64,000 bases of DNA from contig CANMVD010000001.1 of assembly GCA_947501275.1 (NCBI GenBank), positions 1,426,001 to 1,490,000 on the forward strand, written 5' to 3'. How positions within the stretch are numbered: the first letter of the stretch is position 1; every line of letters begins with the position of its first letter. The DNA is from an uncultured Tateyamaria sp. Lineage in GTDB: Bacteria; Pseudomonadota; Alphaproteobacteria; Rhodobacterales; Rhodobacteraceae. The notes under the pieces were generated by a model. The model made no database searches, was not told the origin of the DNA, and saw only the letters and a program-made list of their open reading frames with translations. Made by a program: the position numbers and the translations under genes. Shown in pieces: positions 17,616 through 26,487 of the stretch.

Positions 17616-19664
17616 CTATTTGCCGCCGCGTGGTTTGGCGGGCTTGCGCGAAGGATAGCCGCTGCCGCGCTGTTTGGCTGCAGCCGCCTGACGGGCGCGG
17701 TTTTTCTTGCTCGACGGTTTTCCAACTGGCGGTTTTGGGCCGCGCGAGACGTTGTCGTCCCTATGCGCGTGTTTGGGTTTACCTGCGCCTGTCGGCTTGC
17801 CCGCGCTGTTCGGCTTGCCGGTGCGGGGCTTGCGCGCCTTGTGTACGGCCGGGTCGGACGGCGCGGCTGGTTTGGCCCACTTCTTGGCGGCAGGTTTGGC
17901 ACCGGCCTTTGGTTTTCTGGTGCGCGGTGCCGGATCGTCATTCCAGTCCACGGGTCTGGTTGTGCCGGGGCGGTTGCCTTTCGGGCGCTCTGTCTTGGGA
18001 CGGTCAGCTTTCGGAGGCTTTGGGGTATCGTCGCGTGCGAAGGGTTTCTTGTCCGTTGTGCGCGGCGAGTTTGTTCGGTGCGGTGCGCGTTCAAATGTCG
18101 GCACGCCTTGCAAGCGCGTCAGCGCAGCACCATCCTCGACTGTCATGGCCGGACCAACGGCAGCCAGAAAGCCATCAACAGCCGCTTCGCGAATTTCGAC
18201 AAGGGATACATCCGGCTGGATACGGATCGCGCCAATATCATCCCGCGACACATCACCCGCCTTGCACAACATCGGCAACAGTCGGCGTGGTTCGGCCCCA
18301 ACAGCCCGCCCACCCGCAACCGAGAACCAGACGCTTGGGCCAAAGGCGACGCGGGGCTTGGGGGCTTCGTTTACGTCCGACAGTTCTTCAGGCGCAGTGT
18401 GGCGTTCGCGGTAGAGACGCAGATAGGCGGCGGCAATCTGGTCGGGCGTGAACGTGGTGGTAAGCGTGTCGACCGTCGATTTGTCATCTTCCGAGACGGC
18501 TTCGTGCCAGTCTGGGCTTGCCAGCATGCGTTCTTCGTCGCGGGCCATGACATCTTCGGCGCTTGGCGCATCGGCCCATTCCGCGCTCAGTTTTGCCCAG
18601 CCCAGAAGGCGCTGTGCCTTTTTCAAGACGGCAGGCGTGGCAATCATCACACTGACGCCACTGCGTCCGGCACGGCCTGTACGGCCCGAGCGGTGCAGCA
18701 GTGTTTCCTGATTGCTGGGCAGTTCCGCGTGGATCACCAGATCGAGGTTGGGCAGGTCAATGCCACGCGCCGCGACATCTGTGGCCACACAGACCCGGGC
18801 GCGTCCATCGCGCATGGCTTGCAGCGCATTTGTGCGCTCGCCTTGCGTCAATTCTCCTGACAAGGCGACAACCGAAAACCCTCGATTGGACAGACGTGTT
18901 GTGAGGCGGTTCACCATGGCGCGGGTGTTGCAGAACACGATTGCATTGGGCGCTTCATAATAGCGCAGTACGTTGATGATGGCGTTTTCTCCATCGCGGC
19001 CAGACACGCGCAAGGCGCGGTAGGTGATGTCGGCGTGCTGCTTTTCGCCACTGGTTGTTGCAATGCGGATGGCGTCGCGCTGATAGCTTTTGGCGAGCTT
19101 GGCAATCGCGGCGGGGACTGTGGCCGAGAACAACAGTGTTTGCCGTTCAGACGGCGCGCTTTCGAGGATGAATTCGAGGTCTTCGCGAAAGCCAAGATCG
19201 AGCATCTCGTCTGCTTCATCCAGCACAACGGCCTTCAATGCGTTGAGGTCAATCGAGCCGCGCATGATGTGGTCGCGCAGGCGGCCGGGCGTGGCCACGA
19301 CGATATGCGCACCACGTGCCAGCGCACGGCGTTCATCGCGCATATCCATGCCACCGACCGTCGAGGCCACAACCGCTCCGGCTTTTTCAAAAAGCCATGC
19401 CAATTCGCGTTTGACCTGCAAGGCCAGTTCGCGGGTCGGCGCGATCACGAGGGCAAGCGGTGCATCCGCACCATCAAAGACATCCGCCTCACCAAGCAGG
19501 TTGGGCGCAATCGCAAGGCCAAAACCCAATGTCTTGCCCGATCCGGTTTGGGCTGAAACCAACAAATCCTTGCCCACTGTTTCCGGGGCAATCACCGCCT
19601 CTTGCACGGCAGTGAGGGTGGTGTAGCCACGCGCGTCCAGCGCATCTGCGAGGGTTTTCTTCAC
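17616..19664 (-). CDS. DEAD-box ATP-dependent RNA helicase (DeaD-like)
   Basis: 682 residues from a GTG start. The core has Walker A SAQTGSGKT (~residue 36), DEAD in VVLDEADEMLDLGF, the SAT motif (LLFSATVP) and HRSGRTGRAG in the second RecA-like domain. A DbpA/CsdA-type RNA-binding domain follows (~470-545: GAIRIQPDVSLVEI). The last ~130 residues are a low-complexity Lys/Arg/Pro tail likely to bind RNA loosely. Such enzymes help ribosome assembly and RNA decay, often in the cold. The basic tail is much richer in Pro and Lys than the core. Confidence 0.93.
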   Translation of the reverse strand: MKKTLADALDARGYTTLTAVQEAVIAPETVGKDLLVSAQTGSGKTLGFGLAIAPNLLGEADVFDGADAPLALVIAPTRELALQVKRELAWLFEKAGAVVASTVGGMDMRDERRALARGAHIVVATPGRLRDHIMRGSIDLNALKAVVLDEADEMLDLGFREDLEFILESAPSERQTLLFSATVPAAIAKLAKSYQRDAIRIATTSGEKQHADITYRALRVSGRDGENAIINVLRYYEAPNAIVFCNTRAMVNRLTTRLSNRGFSVVALSGELTQGERTNALQAMRDGRARVCVATDVAARGIDLPNLDLVIHAELPSNQETLLHRSGRTGRAGRSGVSVMIATPAVLKKAQRLLGWAKLSAEWADAPSAEDVMARDEERMLASPDWHEAVSEDDKSTVDTLTTTFTPDQIAAAYLRLYRERHTAPEELSDVNEAPKPRVAFGPSVWFSVAGGRAVGAEPRRLLPMLCKAGDVSRDDIGAIRIQPDVSLVEIREAAVDGFLAAVGPAMTVEDGAALTRLQGVPTFERAPHRTNSPRTTDKKPFARDDTPKPPKADRPKTERPKGNRPGTTRPVDWNDDPAPRTRKPKAGAKPAAKKWAKPAAPSDPAVHKARKPRTGKPNSAGKPTGAGKPKHAHRDDNVSRGPKPPVGKPSSKKNRARQAAAAKQRGSGYPSRKPAKPRGGK

Positions 19665-19779
19665 GGGAAGCGGTCCTTTGGGTCAAAACGCACGGCCTAA
19701 GTGGGGCGCAAGGTGGCGGCTCTACGCGGTTGGGACAGTGTTGTCGAGGCGTCAAAGATGCATGGCTGCCTTGCTGTGC

Positions 19780-20457
19780 TCAGGCTTTGACCCGCCGAAA
19801 CGCAACCAACGCCCCGCGCGAGGGGCCAGGATCGTAGGTCAGGCCACTTTGTGACATGCGGTCAAATATCTTTTTGACCACCGCGCTGCTGTAGAGCCGT
19901 GGATGCAATTCCATGATCACATGCCAGACGTAACGTGGCCATTTTTGCTCGAACAGGTACTTTTCTGCCCCTTCGACGTCCATGATGACGACATCGGGAC
20001 GATGCAGGTTGAGCAGTTCGAAAACGCTGATCAGGGGCACTTCCACCAGCTCTTTGGGGTTGCTTGTCGCGTCGGCAATGGAAGAGCCCCAAAACGCCTT
20101 GCCGGCACGAAACAACACACTCTCTCCCTCCGCGGCGTCGCCTGCCACTGCTGCATGAACGATCTTGGTCGTTTGCGCTCCGTTGAGATCGAGGTTGTTG
20201 CGGATGATGGGCAGCGTGGCGGGATTGGCCTCGACGGTCAGGATATTGGACGGGTCCGTGATCTGGGCGCACACCGAACTGATGTAGCCAACGCCTCCAC
20301 CGAGTTCTAAAACGCGGTGCCCACGCTTGACCCGCATCCGCGCAGCCCGCGCCTCAGAGGATTCATAGCTGCCCTCGGACATCTTTTTCGTCAGATGCGC
20401 ATTCAGCAACTCGTCTGGGATGTCCAGTACGACATCTTTGATTTCAAATCGGGGCAT
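19780..20457 (-). CDS. FkbM-family SAM-dependent methyltransferase
   Basis: 225 residues with the SAM-binding motif I VLELGGGVGYIS (~residues 50-61), the acidic motif TVEANP, and the FkbM-type C-terminal region MDVEGAEKYLFEQ with ELHPRLY. The family O-methylates small molecules or sugars; the acceptor is unknown. The start at 20457 follows AGGAGG by three bases; upstream in-frame ATG 20514 lacks such a site. It lies 75 bases after the reductive dehalogenase gene on the same strand, so it could share its transcript. A different ancestry is equally possible. Confidence 0.82.
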   Translation of the reverse strand: MPRFEIKDVVLDIPDELLNAHLTKKMSEGSYESSEARAARMRVKRGHRVLELGGGVGYISSVCAQITDPSNILTVEANPATLPIIRNNLDLNGAQTTKIVHAAVAGDAAEGESVLFRAGKAFWGSSIADATSNPKELVEVPLISVFELLNLHRPDVVIMDVEGAEKYLFEQKWPRYVWHVIMELHPRLYSSAVVKKIFDRMSQSGLTYDPGPSRGALVAFRRVKA

Positions 20458-20532
20458 GGGCCTCCTCGGACCGGGGACAGCCGTCTTGTTGCATCTTCGG
20501 GCTGTGTGCAGCATCGGGTAGGGTGCATATAC

Positions 20533-23500
20533 TCACAGGTCGATCTCAATCACGCCGTTTGCATCTTTGGCGCGCGATTGGCACAGGATGATCCCGGTTT
20601 TGCGCTGTGCCTTGGACAATACGAAATCCCGGTGTTCGACATCGCCTGACACAAGGCCGCATTTACACACGCCGCAAATCCCGTCCGAACACTTGAGGTC
20701 CACAGCATAGCCATTTTCGATCAAGACATCGGCCGCAGTATTGTCGGCTGGCACTGTGAAGGTCTTGTTTGATCGCGCAAGACGCAAGGTAAAGTCAAAG
20801 TTCTCATATTCGGGCTGCTCGGGGACAGAGAAATACTCCAAATGCTGCGCATCCTCCGGGATGCCCGCGCGGGTCGCGGCAGTTGTCACGCTGCTCATGT
20901 AGTGGTCGGCTCCACAGGTGTACACGTGCCATCCCGGCTGATGACGCGACATGATTGCATCCATGTCTGCACGCGATCCTTCATCCGAGATGTGCAACTC
21001 AACCTTGTCCGCCCATGGGAAAGAGGACAGATCGTTCAGGAACCCCATCTTGGCCCGTGTGCGCCCCGAATAGTGTACCTCAAAGGATGCGCCTTTGGCA
21101 TGGAGTTCATGTGCCATTGCAAGCATCGGCGTAATGCCGATACCGCCCCCCATCAGGACGGAATGTGTGGCATCAGGCGCAAGCGGGAAGTGATTGATCG
21201 GACGCGAGACAAAGACGCGCCGCCCTTCATTGAAAATGCGGTGCATCAGTTTGGAGCCACCCCGCCCCTCGTCTTCGCGCAGCACAGCGATCTGGAAGTG
21301 TGAGCGATCTGCTGGATCGCCAGACAGGGAGTACTGCCGCAGGAAATCAGGTGCGACAACGATATCAAGATGCGCGCCCGCAGTCCAAACCGGCAGAGGT
21401 TGACCGTCGATGGGGGTGAATTCATATTTTGTAAGACCATCGCCCATGATCTCCGCTTTGGAGACGATGACCTGCAATACGGGGCTGTCCCCGTCGGCAG
21501 TATAGCGGTGCAACACTGGGTCGAGCGTGCCAGCGGCTGCACGGGCCTGATATTCCTCTGCCGTGATCAGTGCCTGATAGGCTTCGATACCCGCCTCGCG
21601 GTCCATGTGGAATGGATAGGGATGTGGATGCGGTGCCAGCGGAGCGGGGTAGACCGCAAGTGTCTGATCTTCGTATTTGAGATCGAGATCCTTTTGCAAC
21701 GAACGGGCGTTTACCGGAATACGTGTTGGACGGTAGCCACCTGCCTCGGTGATTTCCAGATCCCACCACCACTTCTTGACCGGGTTCAACGTGCCGTTTT
21801 CGACGTAATCGTCCAGCTTGGCCAGCAGAGGAGCGGCAGACGGCATATTCATCGCTGCCCACCGAAACGGCTTTTCGGCAAACAGGCCCTCAAGATTCCA
21901 CGGGCACGTTTTCATGCACCGCCCACACATAGCGCCACCGGGGGTCGTGATGCGGTAGGTGGTGCATTTCTGGCTGTCGGACTTCCAGATCTCGTAGCCG
22001 TTGAACATCAGCTTTGGCCCGGCCGTGATCGCACCCGAAGGACACTCGCGCGCGCACTTGTTGCAGGACTCGCAGAACTTTTGCAGGCCAAAGTCGATAG
22101 GTTTGTCGTGGGTCATCGGCAGGTCCGTGGTCACCACGCCCGACTTGAGGCGTGGCCCGAGGAACGGGTTCAGGATCACCTCGCCAATGCGGCTCACTTC
22201 TCCGAGGCCGGACAGCAGCAACAAGGGCGGTTGCAGTACTTCGCCGTCCAGCACCGTGTGAGCCTTGGCGCTATAGCCCAGATTGCGAATTTGTTTGGCA
22301 ATCACGCCGCCCAGCAAAGAGAACCGCAAGTAGGCACGCATGGATTGCGCAACTGCGATCCAATCGTCCCCCGACGACCCCTCCATGGTCTCATATCCCT
22401 GATCGATCAGCATCGAGATGGCGTGATCATGGGGCGGGTCCAACACTTCGCCACGCGCATCATGGCTGTACCATGCCCACTCGGGGCATCGCGAAATTCC
22501 TGCGGCGTCGATGCCCAGATAATAGCATGTCGCCTTGATCAGCGCGGCCGCGTCGTCGGGATCCACACAGGTTTTTTGCGGGGCGGGTTCACCGTCTTGC
22601 AGCAGCACAAATGCACCAAGCGCACGGCGTTGTGCAGCCGAAGGCGCCGCTTTGCGCACGTAGTATCCGCCGCGTGCAGCATCTTGCAGGTGTTTTCCCA
22701 TGTCTCCAAATGTCGCCCGCGCAAACATATCGGTGCGCTTGGGGACCCGGGCGACATTGGCCTCATCGATGTACGTTGTTGGGGTGTCGACCCGCTTGAG
22801 TGTCTCAAAAGGATGGGCACCATCGACAAAGCGCCGATCCTTGAAGGGCAGTGCGTTGCCAGCGTTCTTTGCAAACCCCTTGCCCATTTTCCACTGCAGT
22901 CCAAAGGCGGATTTGGGCTGATGTGAAAGCGCGGCAAGCGGTGCATCCGGCGCAACTTCAAACGTCGTGGTGATTGCGGCCAGTCCAAAGCGTGTGCCAA
23001 TGTAGGGGTGGGACAACTCGCCATTTTCCACCGTTGCAAGCCCTGCGGCGACAGCCAACCGATTGAGATCAACGTCGGAGGCCGAGACCGTGTGCCCACG
23101 GGCATCGAACCCCAAAACCCGCAGGTAATTGGACAGAACGATGGCGGTTTCTGCCGCCAGCAATCCGGCGCGATGGGCCTGTGCATCGTTGATCCAGTCC
23201 GCACCGGGTTCATCCGGTTGCGGGTCGCGTGGGTTTTCGTACAGTAAAACAATGGCGTGCGTGTGCGCATCGATGCCCGTAGGTGCAGCTTCCATCGATT
23301 CCTTGAGGTCCGCCATTGTCAGATCAATGCCGGCAGCCAAAGTCTTGGTCTGGCGGGTCTTCAAATCCTGCGCCAGACGGTCCACGTCCGGGTTCTTGTA
23401 CGGGCCATCCAGCACAGCCTCGCGTGGTAAAAGGCAAGTGCCGGTCAGGGCTGCATCACAGAAGTAGGAAAATGCCTTGAGATGTTCTGCGCGCTGCGTT

Positions 23501-23745
23501 GGATCGGCAGGGCATTCGGCGCGTTCGTCGTTGATCAACCCGTCGCGGATGGCATCCAGCATGGCCTGATGTTCGCGCATCGCATTCACGATAGAGTGGG
23601 GATCTTTGGCCCGCGTGAAAGACAGAGGTTGATGCGGTGGGACGGCATCGAGTCTCGCGGGTCCGGGCTGTCTGGCCAGCAATTCGGTTGGATACCTGCC
23701 CATGTGCACCGGGCGTGATTTGTCAGAAAAAAATCTGGCGGTCAT
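20533..23745 (-). CDS. Self-sufficient reductive dehalogenase (corrinoid/4Fe-4S RdhA fused to NAD(P)H:ferredoxin reductase and 2Fe-2S ferredoxin)
   Basis: 1070 residues. Residues ~1-690 form the reductive dehalogenase part. It has two 4Fe-4S motifs, Cys558/561/564/568 followed by Pro, and Cys594 with Cys607/610/614 (C-x12-C-x2-C-x3-CP). Upstream of these lie the family stretches NLGYSAKAH, LSGLGEVSRIGEV and TTDLPMTHDKPIDFG. The C-terminal part is a phthalate-dioxygenase-reductase type module: flavin site RQYSLSG (803-809), nucleotide site MGGGIGITPM (865-874), then a plant-type ferredoxin with Cys1019, 1024, 1027 and 1055. There is no Tat signal or membrane anchor, so the enzyme should be cytoplasmic and driven by NAD(P)H. 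This matches the catabolic, oxygen-tolerant class represented by NpRdhA and BhbA, which remove halogens from halophenols. Tyr426 and Lys484 are candidates for the catalytic pair by position only. Substrate unknown. Confidence 0.9.
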   Translation of the reverse strand: MTARFFSDKSRPVHMGRYPTELLARQPGPARLDAVPPHQPLSFTRAKDPHSIVNAMREHQAMLDAIRDGLINDERAECPADPTQRAEHLKAFSYFCDAALTGTCLLPREAVLDGPYKNPDVDRLAQDLKTRQTKTLAAGIDLTMADLKESMEAAPTGIDAHTHAIVLLYENPRDPQPDEPGADWINDAQAHRAGLLAAETAIVLSNYLRVLGFDARGHTVSASDVDLNRLAVAAGLATVENGELSHPYIGTRFGLAAITTTFEVAPDAPLAALSHQPKSAFGLQWKMGKGFAKNAGNALPFKDRRFVDGAHPFETLKRVDTPTTYIDEANVARVPKRTDMFARATFGDMGKHLQDAARGGYYVRKAAPSAAQRRALGAFVLLQDGEPAPQKTCVDPDDAAALIKATCYYLGIDAAGISRCPEWAWYSHDARGEVLDPPHDHAISMLIDQGYETMEGSSGDDWIAVAQSMRAYLRFSLLGGVIAKQIRNLGYSAKAHTVLDGEVLQPPLLLLSGLGEVSRIGEVILNPFLGPRLKSGVVTTDLPMTHDKPIDFGLQKFCESCNKCARECPSGAITAGPKLMFNGYEIWKSDSQKCTTYRITTPGGAMCGRCMKTCPWNLEGLFAEKPFRWAAMNMPSAAPLLAKLDDYVENGTLNPVKKWWWDLEITEAGGYRPTRIPVNARSLQKDLDLKYEDQTLAVYPAPLAPHPHPYPFHMDREAGIEAYQALITAEEYQARAAAGTLDPVLHRYTADGDSPVLQVIVSKAEIMGDGLTKYEFTPIDGQPLPVWTAGAHLDIVVAPDFLRQYSLSGDPADRSHFQIAVLREDEGRGGSKLMHRIFNEGRRVFVSRPINHFPLAPDATHSVLMGGGIGITPMLAMAHELHAKGASFEVHYSGRTRAKMGFLNDLSSFPWADKVELHISDEGSRADMDAIMSRHQPGWHVYTCGADHYMSSVTTAATRAGIPEDAQHLEYFSVPEQPEYENFDFTLRLARSNKTFTVPADNTAADVLIENGYAVDLKCSDGICGVCKCGLVSGDVEHRDFVLSKAQRKTGIILCQSRAKDANGVIEIDL

Positions 23746-23844
23746 ATTGTGTGCTCAGGCCCGGGAAAAGAGGATTCGCAAGGCTTGGAGTTTAGGACAG
23801 TTGTCAGCCAGCGCGACCAAATTCTCTGTGTTCTGCCCTGAGGG

Positions 23845-23857
23845 TTGGCTTTGCCAA
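23845..23857. promoter_or_regulatory. Candidate LysR-type operator upstream of the reductive dehalogenase
   Basis: TTGGC-TTT-GCCAA is a perfect 5-bp dyad with the T-N11-A form of LysR-type regulators. It lies 100 bases before the dehalogenase start, in the 167-base gap after the tRNA-Gln gene. No LysR gene is in the window, so the regulator would be encoded elsewhere. A short dyad of this kind can also occur by chance. Confidence 0.3.
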
Positions 23858-23912
23858 ATACAACAAAATGCCACCAGCGACGGAGCATCATAGCAAAATG
23901 ATTTTTGAGAAG

Positions 23913-23988
23913 TGGCTGGGACGGTAGGACTCGAACCTACAACCTACTGTACCAAAAACAGTTGATCTACCAATTGATCTACGTCCCA
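23913..23988 (-). tRNA. tRNA-Gln (anticodon UUG)
   Basis: The 76-base cloverleaf can be folded by hand. The 7-bp acceptor stem TGGGACG/CGTCCCA is fully paired, the D stem is GATC/GATC, and the anticodon stem ACTGT/ACAGT encloses the loop TTTTGGT with anticodon TTG. The T stem GTAGG/CCTAC has loop TTCGAGT. The discriminator is G and CCA is encoded. The gene is only about 47 percent GC (36 of 76), lower than the surrounding DNA. Its 3' end faces the reductive dehalogenase gene. Confidence 0.93.
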
Positions 23989-24066
23989 ACGTGAGCGGGG
24001 TCATACGCCGGGCGCGCGCATCGTTCAAGACCGATTCTGTCAAAAAATTACATGACATGCGTTGCG

Positions 24067-25395
24067 CTACTCTTGCTGCATGCTTTCGCGGTTCAGAAGG
24101 TCATCCTCCCCACGTTCTTCACGTTCTTGATTGATGATGCGTTCCAGCGCGGCCTCGTCCGTGGCCTGCACATCCTGTGCGGCCAGATCAGCCGACGGTG
24201 TGGCCTTGACCGGTGCGGGCGTTGGCGTGGTGGCATCAGAGGGCTGCGGCGCGCCAACACCCAGCACGCGCAACGTGTTTTCCGGCATCACAATGCCCGC
24301 ATTGTCAAAGGCCGCCAAAGACAGCCGCCATGCCTCGCTGCGCGCCTTGAGAAAGCTGGTCTCGTGCTGTGCAATCCACGCGGCGACATTGATGATGACT
24401 GCGCTGTCCCCAAGTTCTTCGATCCAGACGGATGGTTCGGGTGCGTCCAGCACAAATGGCAGGCTGCGTACGGTTTCCAGCGCGAGCGCCTGCGCGGCGG
24501 CCAGATCCGTGTCATAAGCTACGCCCAGCCCAATCAGAAAACGGCGTTCGTCGTTTCGTGTGTAGTTCACGATCCGGCTTTTGAAGACGGTAGAGTTGGG
24601 GATGCGGATATGGTTGCCATCAAAGCTGAGCAGGATGGTTGCCCGGCTTGTCAGGCGAATGACTTTGCCGATGTCGCCTTCGATCTCGACTGTGTCATTG
24701 GGCATGAAGGGTTGGCGAATGGACAGCATGATCGACGCGATAAAGTTCTCGACCGTATCCTTGACCGCAAAACCGATGGCCAGACCGACGATCCCTGCCG
24801 CCCCTAAGATCGTCCCAAGCAAGGCCGTCGCCCCGAGTATATCGAGCGCGATGACAATGCCGCCCACAAGAAACAACAGGCGCACGACCTGCCGGTAGAT
24901 GTCCGCGATAAATGCATTGGGCGCGAGCCGGTCCCAAGGGTAGCGCATGCGCGCCAGCACAAATCCCAGCACAGTCACAAGGACGAAGGCCAGAATAGCA
25001 ACTGTCGCCAAAGGCAGCAGGGCGATCATCTGCATCATGCGATCGCGGAACCGTTCGACAGCGGGGTTCAACCGTGCCACCACGTCCGTCGTTTCCGTCA
25101 CCTCGTTTTCGATGGCCACTACGCCTTCGACCCGGCCTGCCAAATCGTTGAGGCGCGTGGCGGTGGCCGCGTCTACTGTGGTCCCGCGCAGGGTCACGAT
25201 CCCTGATGAGACGGTCACCGTGACTTCTTCGTAGCCCTCCAGTTCGGACAGAATGTTGCGAATGCGTACCGCGATGGCTGCATCTTGGGTGGCGCTGTCG
25301 TCGACGGCGATGGTGCCTTGAGGCTGGTCGGTTGTCTGTTGCGCCGCCAGAGGAGAGGCGAGCAACAAGGCAATGAGGATCAGCGCGCGGATCAT
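24067..25395 (-). CDS. MscS-family mechanosensitive channel with N-terminal BON domain
   Basis: 442 residues. A Sec signal peptide (ending PLAAQ) precedes a BON domain at ~35-105 (LEGYEEVTVTVSSGIVTLRG, then GVVAIENEV). Membrane helices follow near 120-210, including the pore-lining glycine/alanine helix GAAGIVGLAIGFAVKD. The MscS beta domain starts with FMPNDTVEIEGDIGKV. The last ~60 residues are low-complexity and acidic. BON domains bind phospholipid or peptidoglycan at the envelope, so this channel may sense the periplasm or outer layers as well as tension. It overlaps the upstream quinone-reductase-like gene by four bases. Confidence 0.9.
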   Translation of the reverse strand: MIRALILIALLLASPLAAQQTTDQPQGTIAVDDSATQDAAIAVRIRNILSELEGYEEVTVTVSSGIVTLRGTTVDAATATRLNDLAGRVEGVVAIENEVTETTDVVARLNPAVERFRDRMMQMIALLPLATVAILAFVLVTVLGFVLARMRYPWDRLAPNAFIADIYRQVVRLLFLVGGIVIALDILGATALLGTILGAAGIVGLAIGFAVKDTVENFIASIMLSIRQPFMPNDTVEIEGDIGKVIRLTSRATILLSFDGNHIRIPNSTVFKSRIVNYTRNDERRFLIGLGVAYDTDLAAAQALALETVRSLPFVLDAPEPSVWIEELGDSAVIINVAAWIAQHETSFLKARSEAWRLSLAAFDNAGIVMPENTLRVLGVGAPQPSDATTPTPAPVKATPSADLAAQDVQATDEAALERIINQEREERGEDDLLNRESMQQE

Positions 25396-26384
25396 GTGCG
25401 CACATCCAGCAAAATGGCCCCGTCCCGCCCGCCACGCGCGACAGCATCATGGGCCAGATGGCAATCGGACAGGGCAAGGATATCGGCGATAGGACAGGTC
25501 AGCGCGCCTTGGCTCAATGCGTCGTGCAGATAGGCAATGGCTGCGTCCCGCGCCGGTTTTGGCAGAATGTAGATCAGCAGTATGTCCAGTGTTACGGCCT
25601 TGAACAGCATCGGCCCAAATGGAATGTGTGGTGTCATATCAAGGGCCGAACCATATGCGGCGATTGTGCCATTGGGCGCAATCACCTCTGCGTCCGTCGC
25701 GGCGTTCAGACCGTATTCGACTTCGACAATGCGGTCATAGAACGCGCCTTTGTTTGCAGCCAACAGTGCTTCGGCCGAGTTGGGTGCAGAAAAGTCGATG
25801 ACTTGATGTGCTCCGGCGTTTTGTGCCGCCTCGATTCCTGTTCCGCGTGCGGTGGCCACGACATGGGCGCCACCCCAGCGAGCCAACTGAACCGCCAGCA
25901 ATCCGACAGTGCCCGCACCGCCCTGGATCAAAAGGGATTGCCCCGCAACTGGACCATTGCCAAAGACAGCTTGGGCTGCCGTCAGTCCCGGAATCCCAAG
26001 CGTTGCACCGGTTTGTTCTGATACTCCTTCAGGCAGTGTCACGGCCTGTTCACTGGGCAGGCAGATATGGGTTGCAGCAGTGCCAAAGGGGCGTTGCCAT
26101 TGCCCGTTCCAAATCCACACGCGTTGCCCGATCCGCGCATCATCCACACCGTGTCCGACGGCTGTGATCACTCCGGCTCCATCGCTATGTGGGACAATGC
26201 GGGGAAACGGCGGGGCCGTTACACCGGGGCGTGCACCGCTGCGCGCCTTGACGTCGGACGGGTTGACGCCTGAATAATGCATTTCAACCAGAACTTCGTC
26301 GGCGGCAGGGGACGGGGTGGGCAGATCAATGGCTTCCAGAACGTCGCTTGCTGCGCCAAAACGGGTGTAGGATATGGCCCGCAT
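25392..26384 (-). CDS. NADPH:quinone reductase-like zinc-independent MDR oxidoreductase
   Basis: 330 residues of the medium-chain dehydrogenase/reductase superfamily. The N-terminal GroES-like domain has MHYSGVNPSDVKARSG. The nucleotide-binding fold includes LLIQGGAGTVGLLAVQLARW with a GAGTVG dinucleotide motif. The Cys/His zinc ligands of alcohol dehydrogenases are absent, as in quinone oxidoreductases (QOR/zeta-crystallin group). ATG 26384 has GAGG nine bases upstream; a GTG at 26399 is the alternative. It is divergent from the haloalkane dehalogenase across ~100 bases and could reduce enones or quinones. Confidence 0.85.
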   Translation of the reverse strand: MRAISYTRFGAASDVLEAIDLPTPSPAADEVLVEMHYSGVNPSDVKARSGARPGVTAPPFPRIVPHSDGAGVITAVGHGVDDARIGQRVWIWNGQWQRPFGTAATHICLPSEQAVTLPEGVSEQTGATLGIPGLTAAQAVFGNGPVAGQSLLIQGGAGTVGLLAVQLARWGGAHVVATARGTGIEAAQNAGAHQVIDFSAPNSAEALLAANKGAFYDRIVEVEYGLNAATDAEVIAPNGTIAAYGSALDMTPHIPFGPMLFKAVTLDILLIYILPKPARDAAIAYLHDALSQGALTCPIADILALSDCHLAHDAVARGGRDGAILLDVRT

Positions 26385-26487
26385 CTCAAGTAACCTCACA
26401 ACGTGTAAATGCTTGGTTCTCTGCGTATCCTATCCGTGCGATCTCGGTAAGATACCAAATGCGATGCTCATCAAAGGAGTCTGAGAA

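Noticed and set aside
21370-22926. 518-codon open frame on the + strand
   Set aside because: It is fully antisense to the reductive dehalogenase, whose domains and cofactor motifs are intact. The frame has no recognisable domain, and long antisense frames are expected in GC-rich coding DNA.
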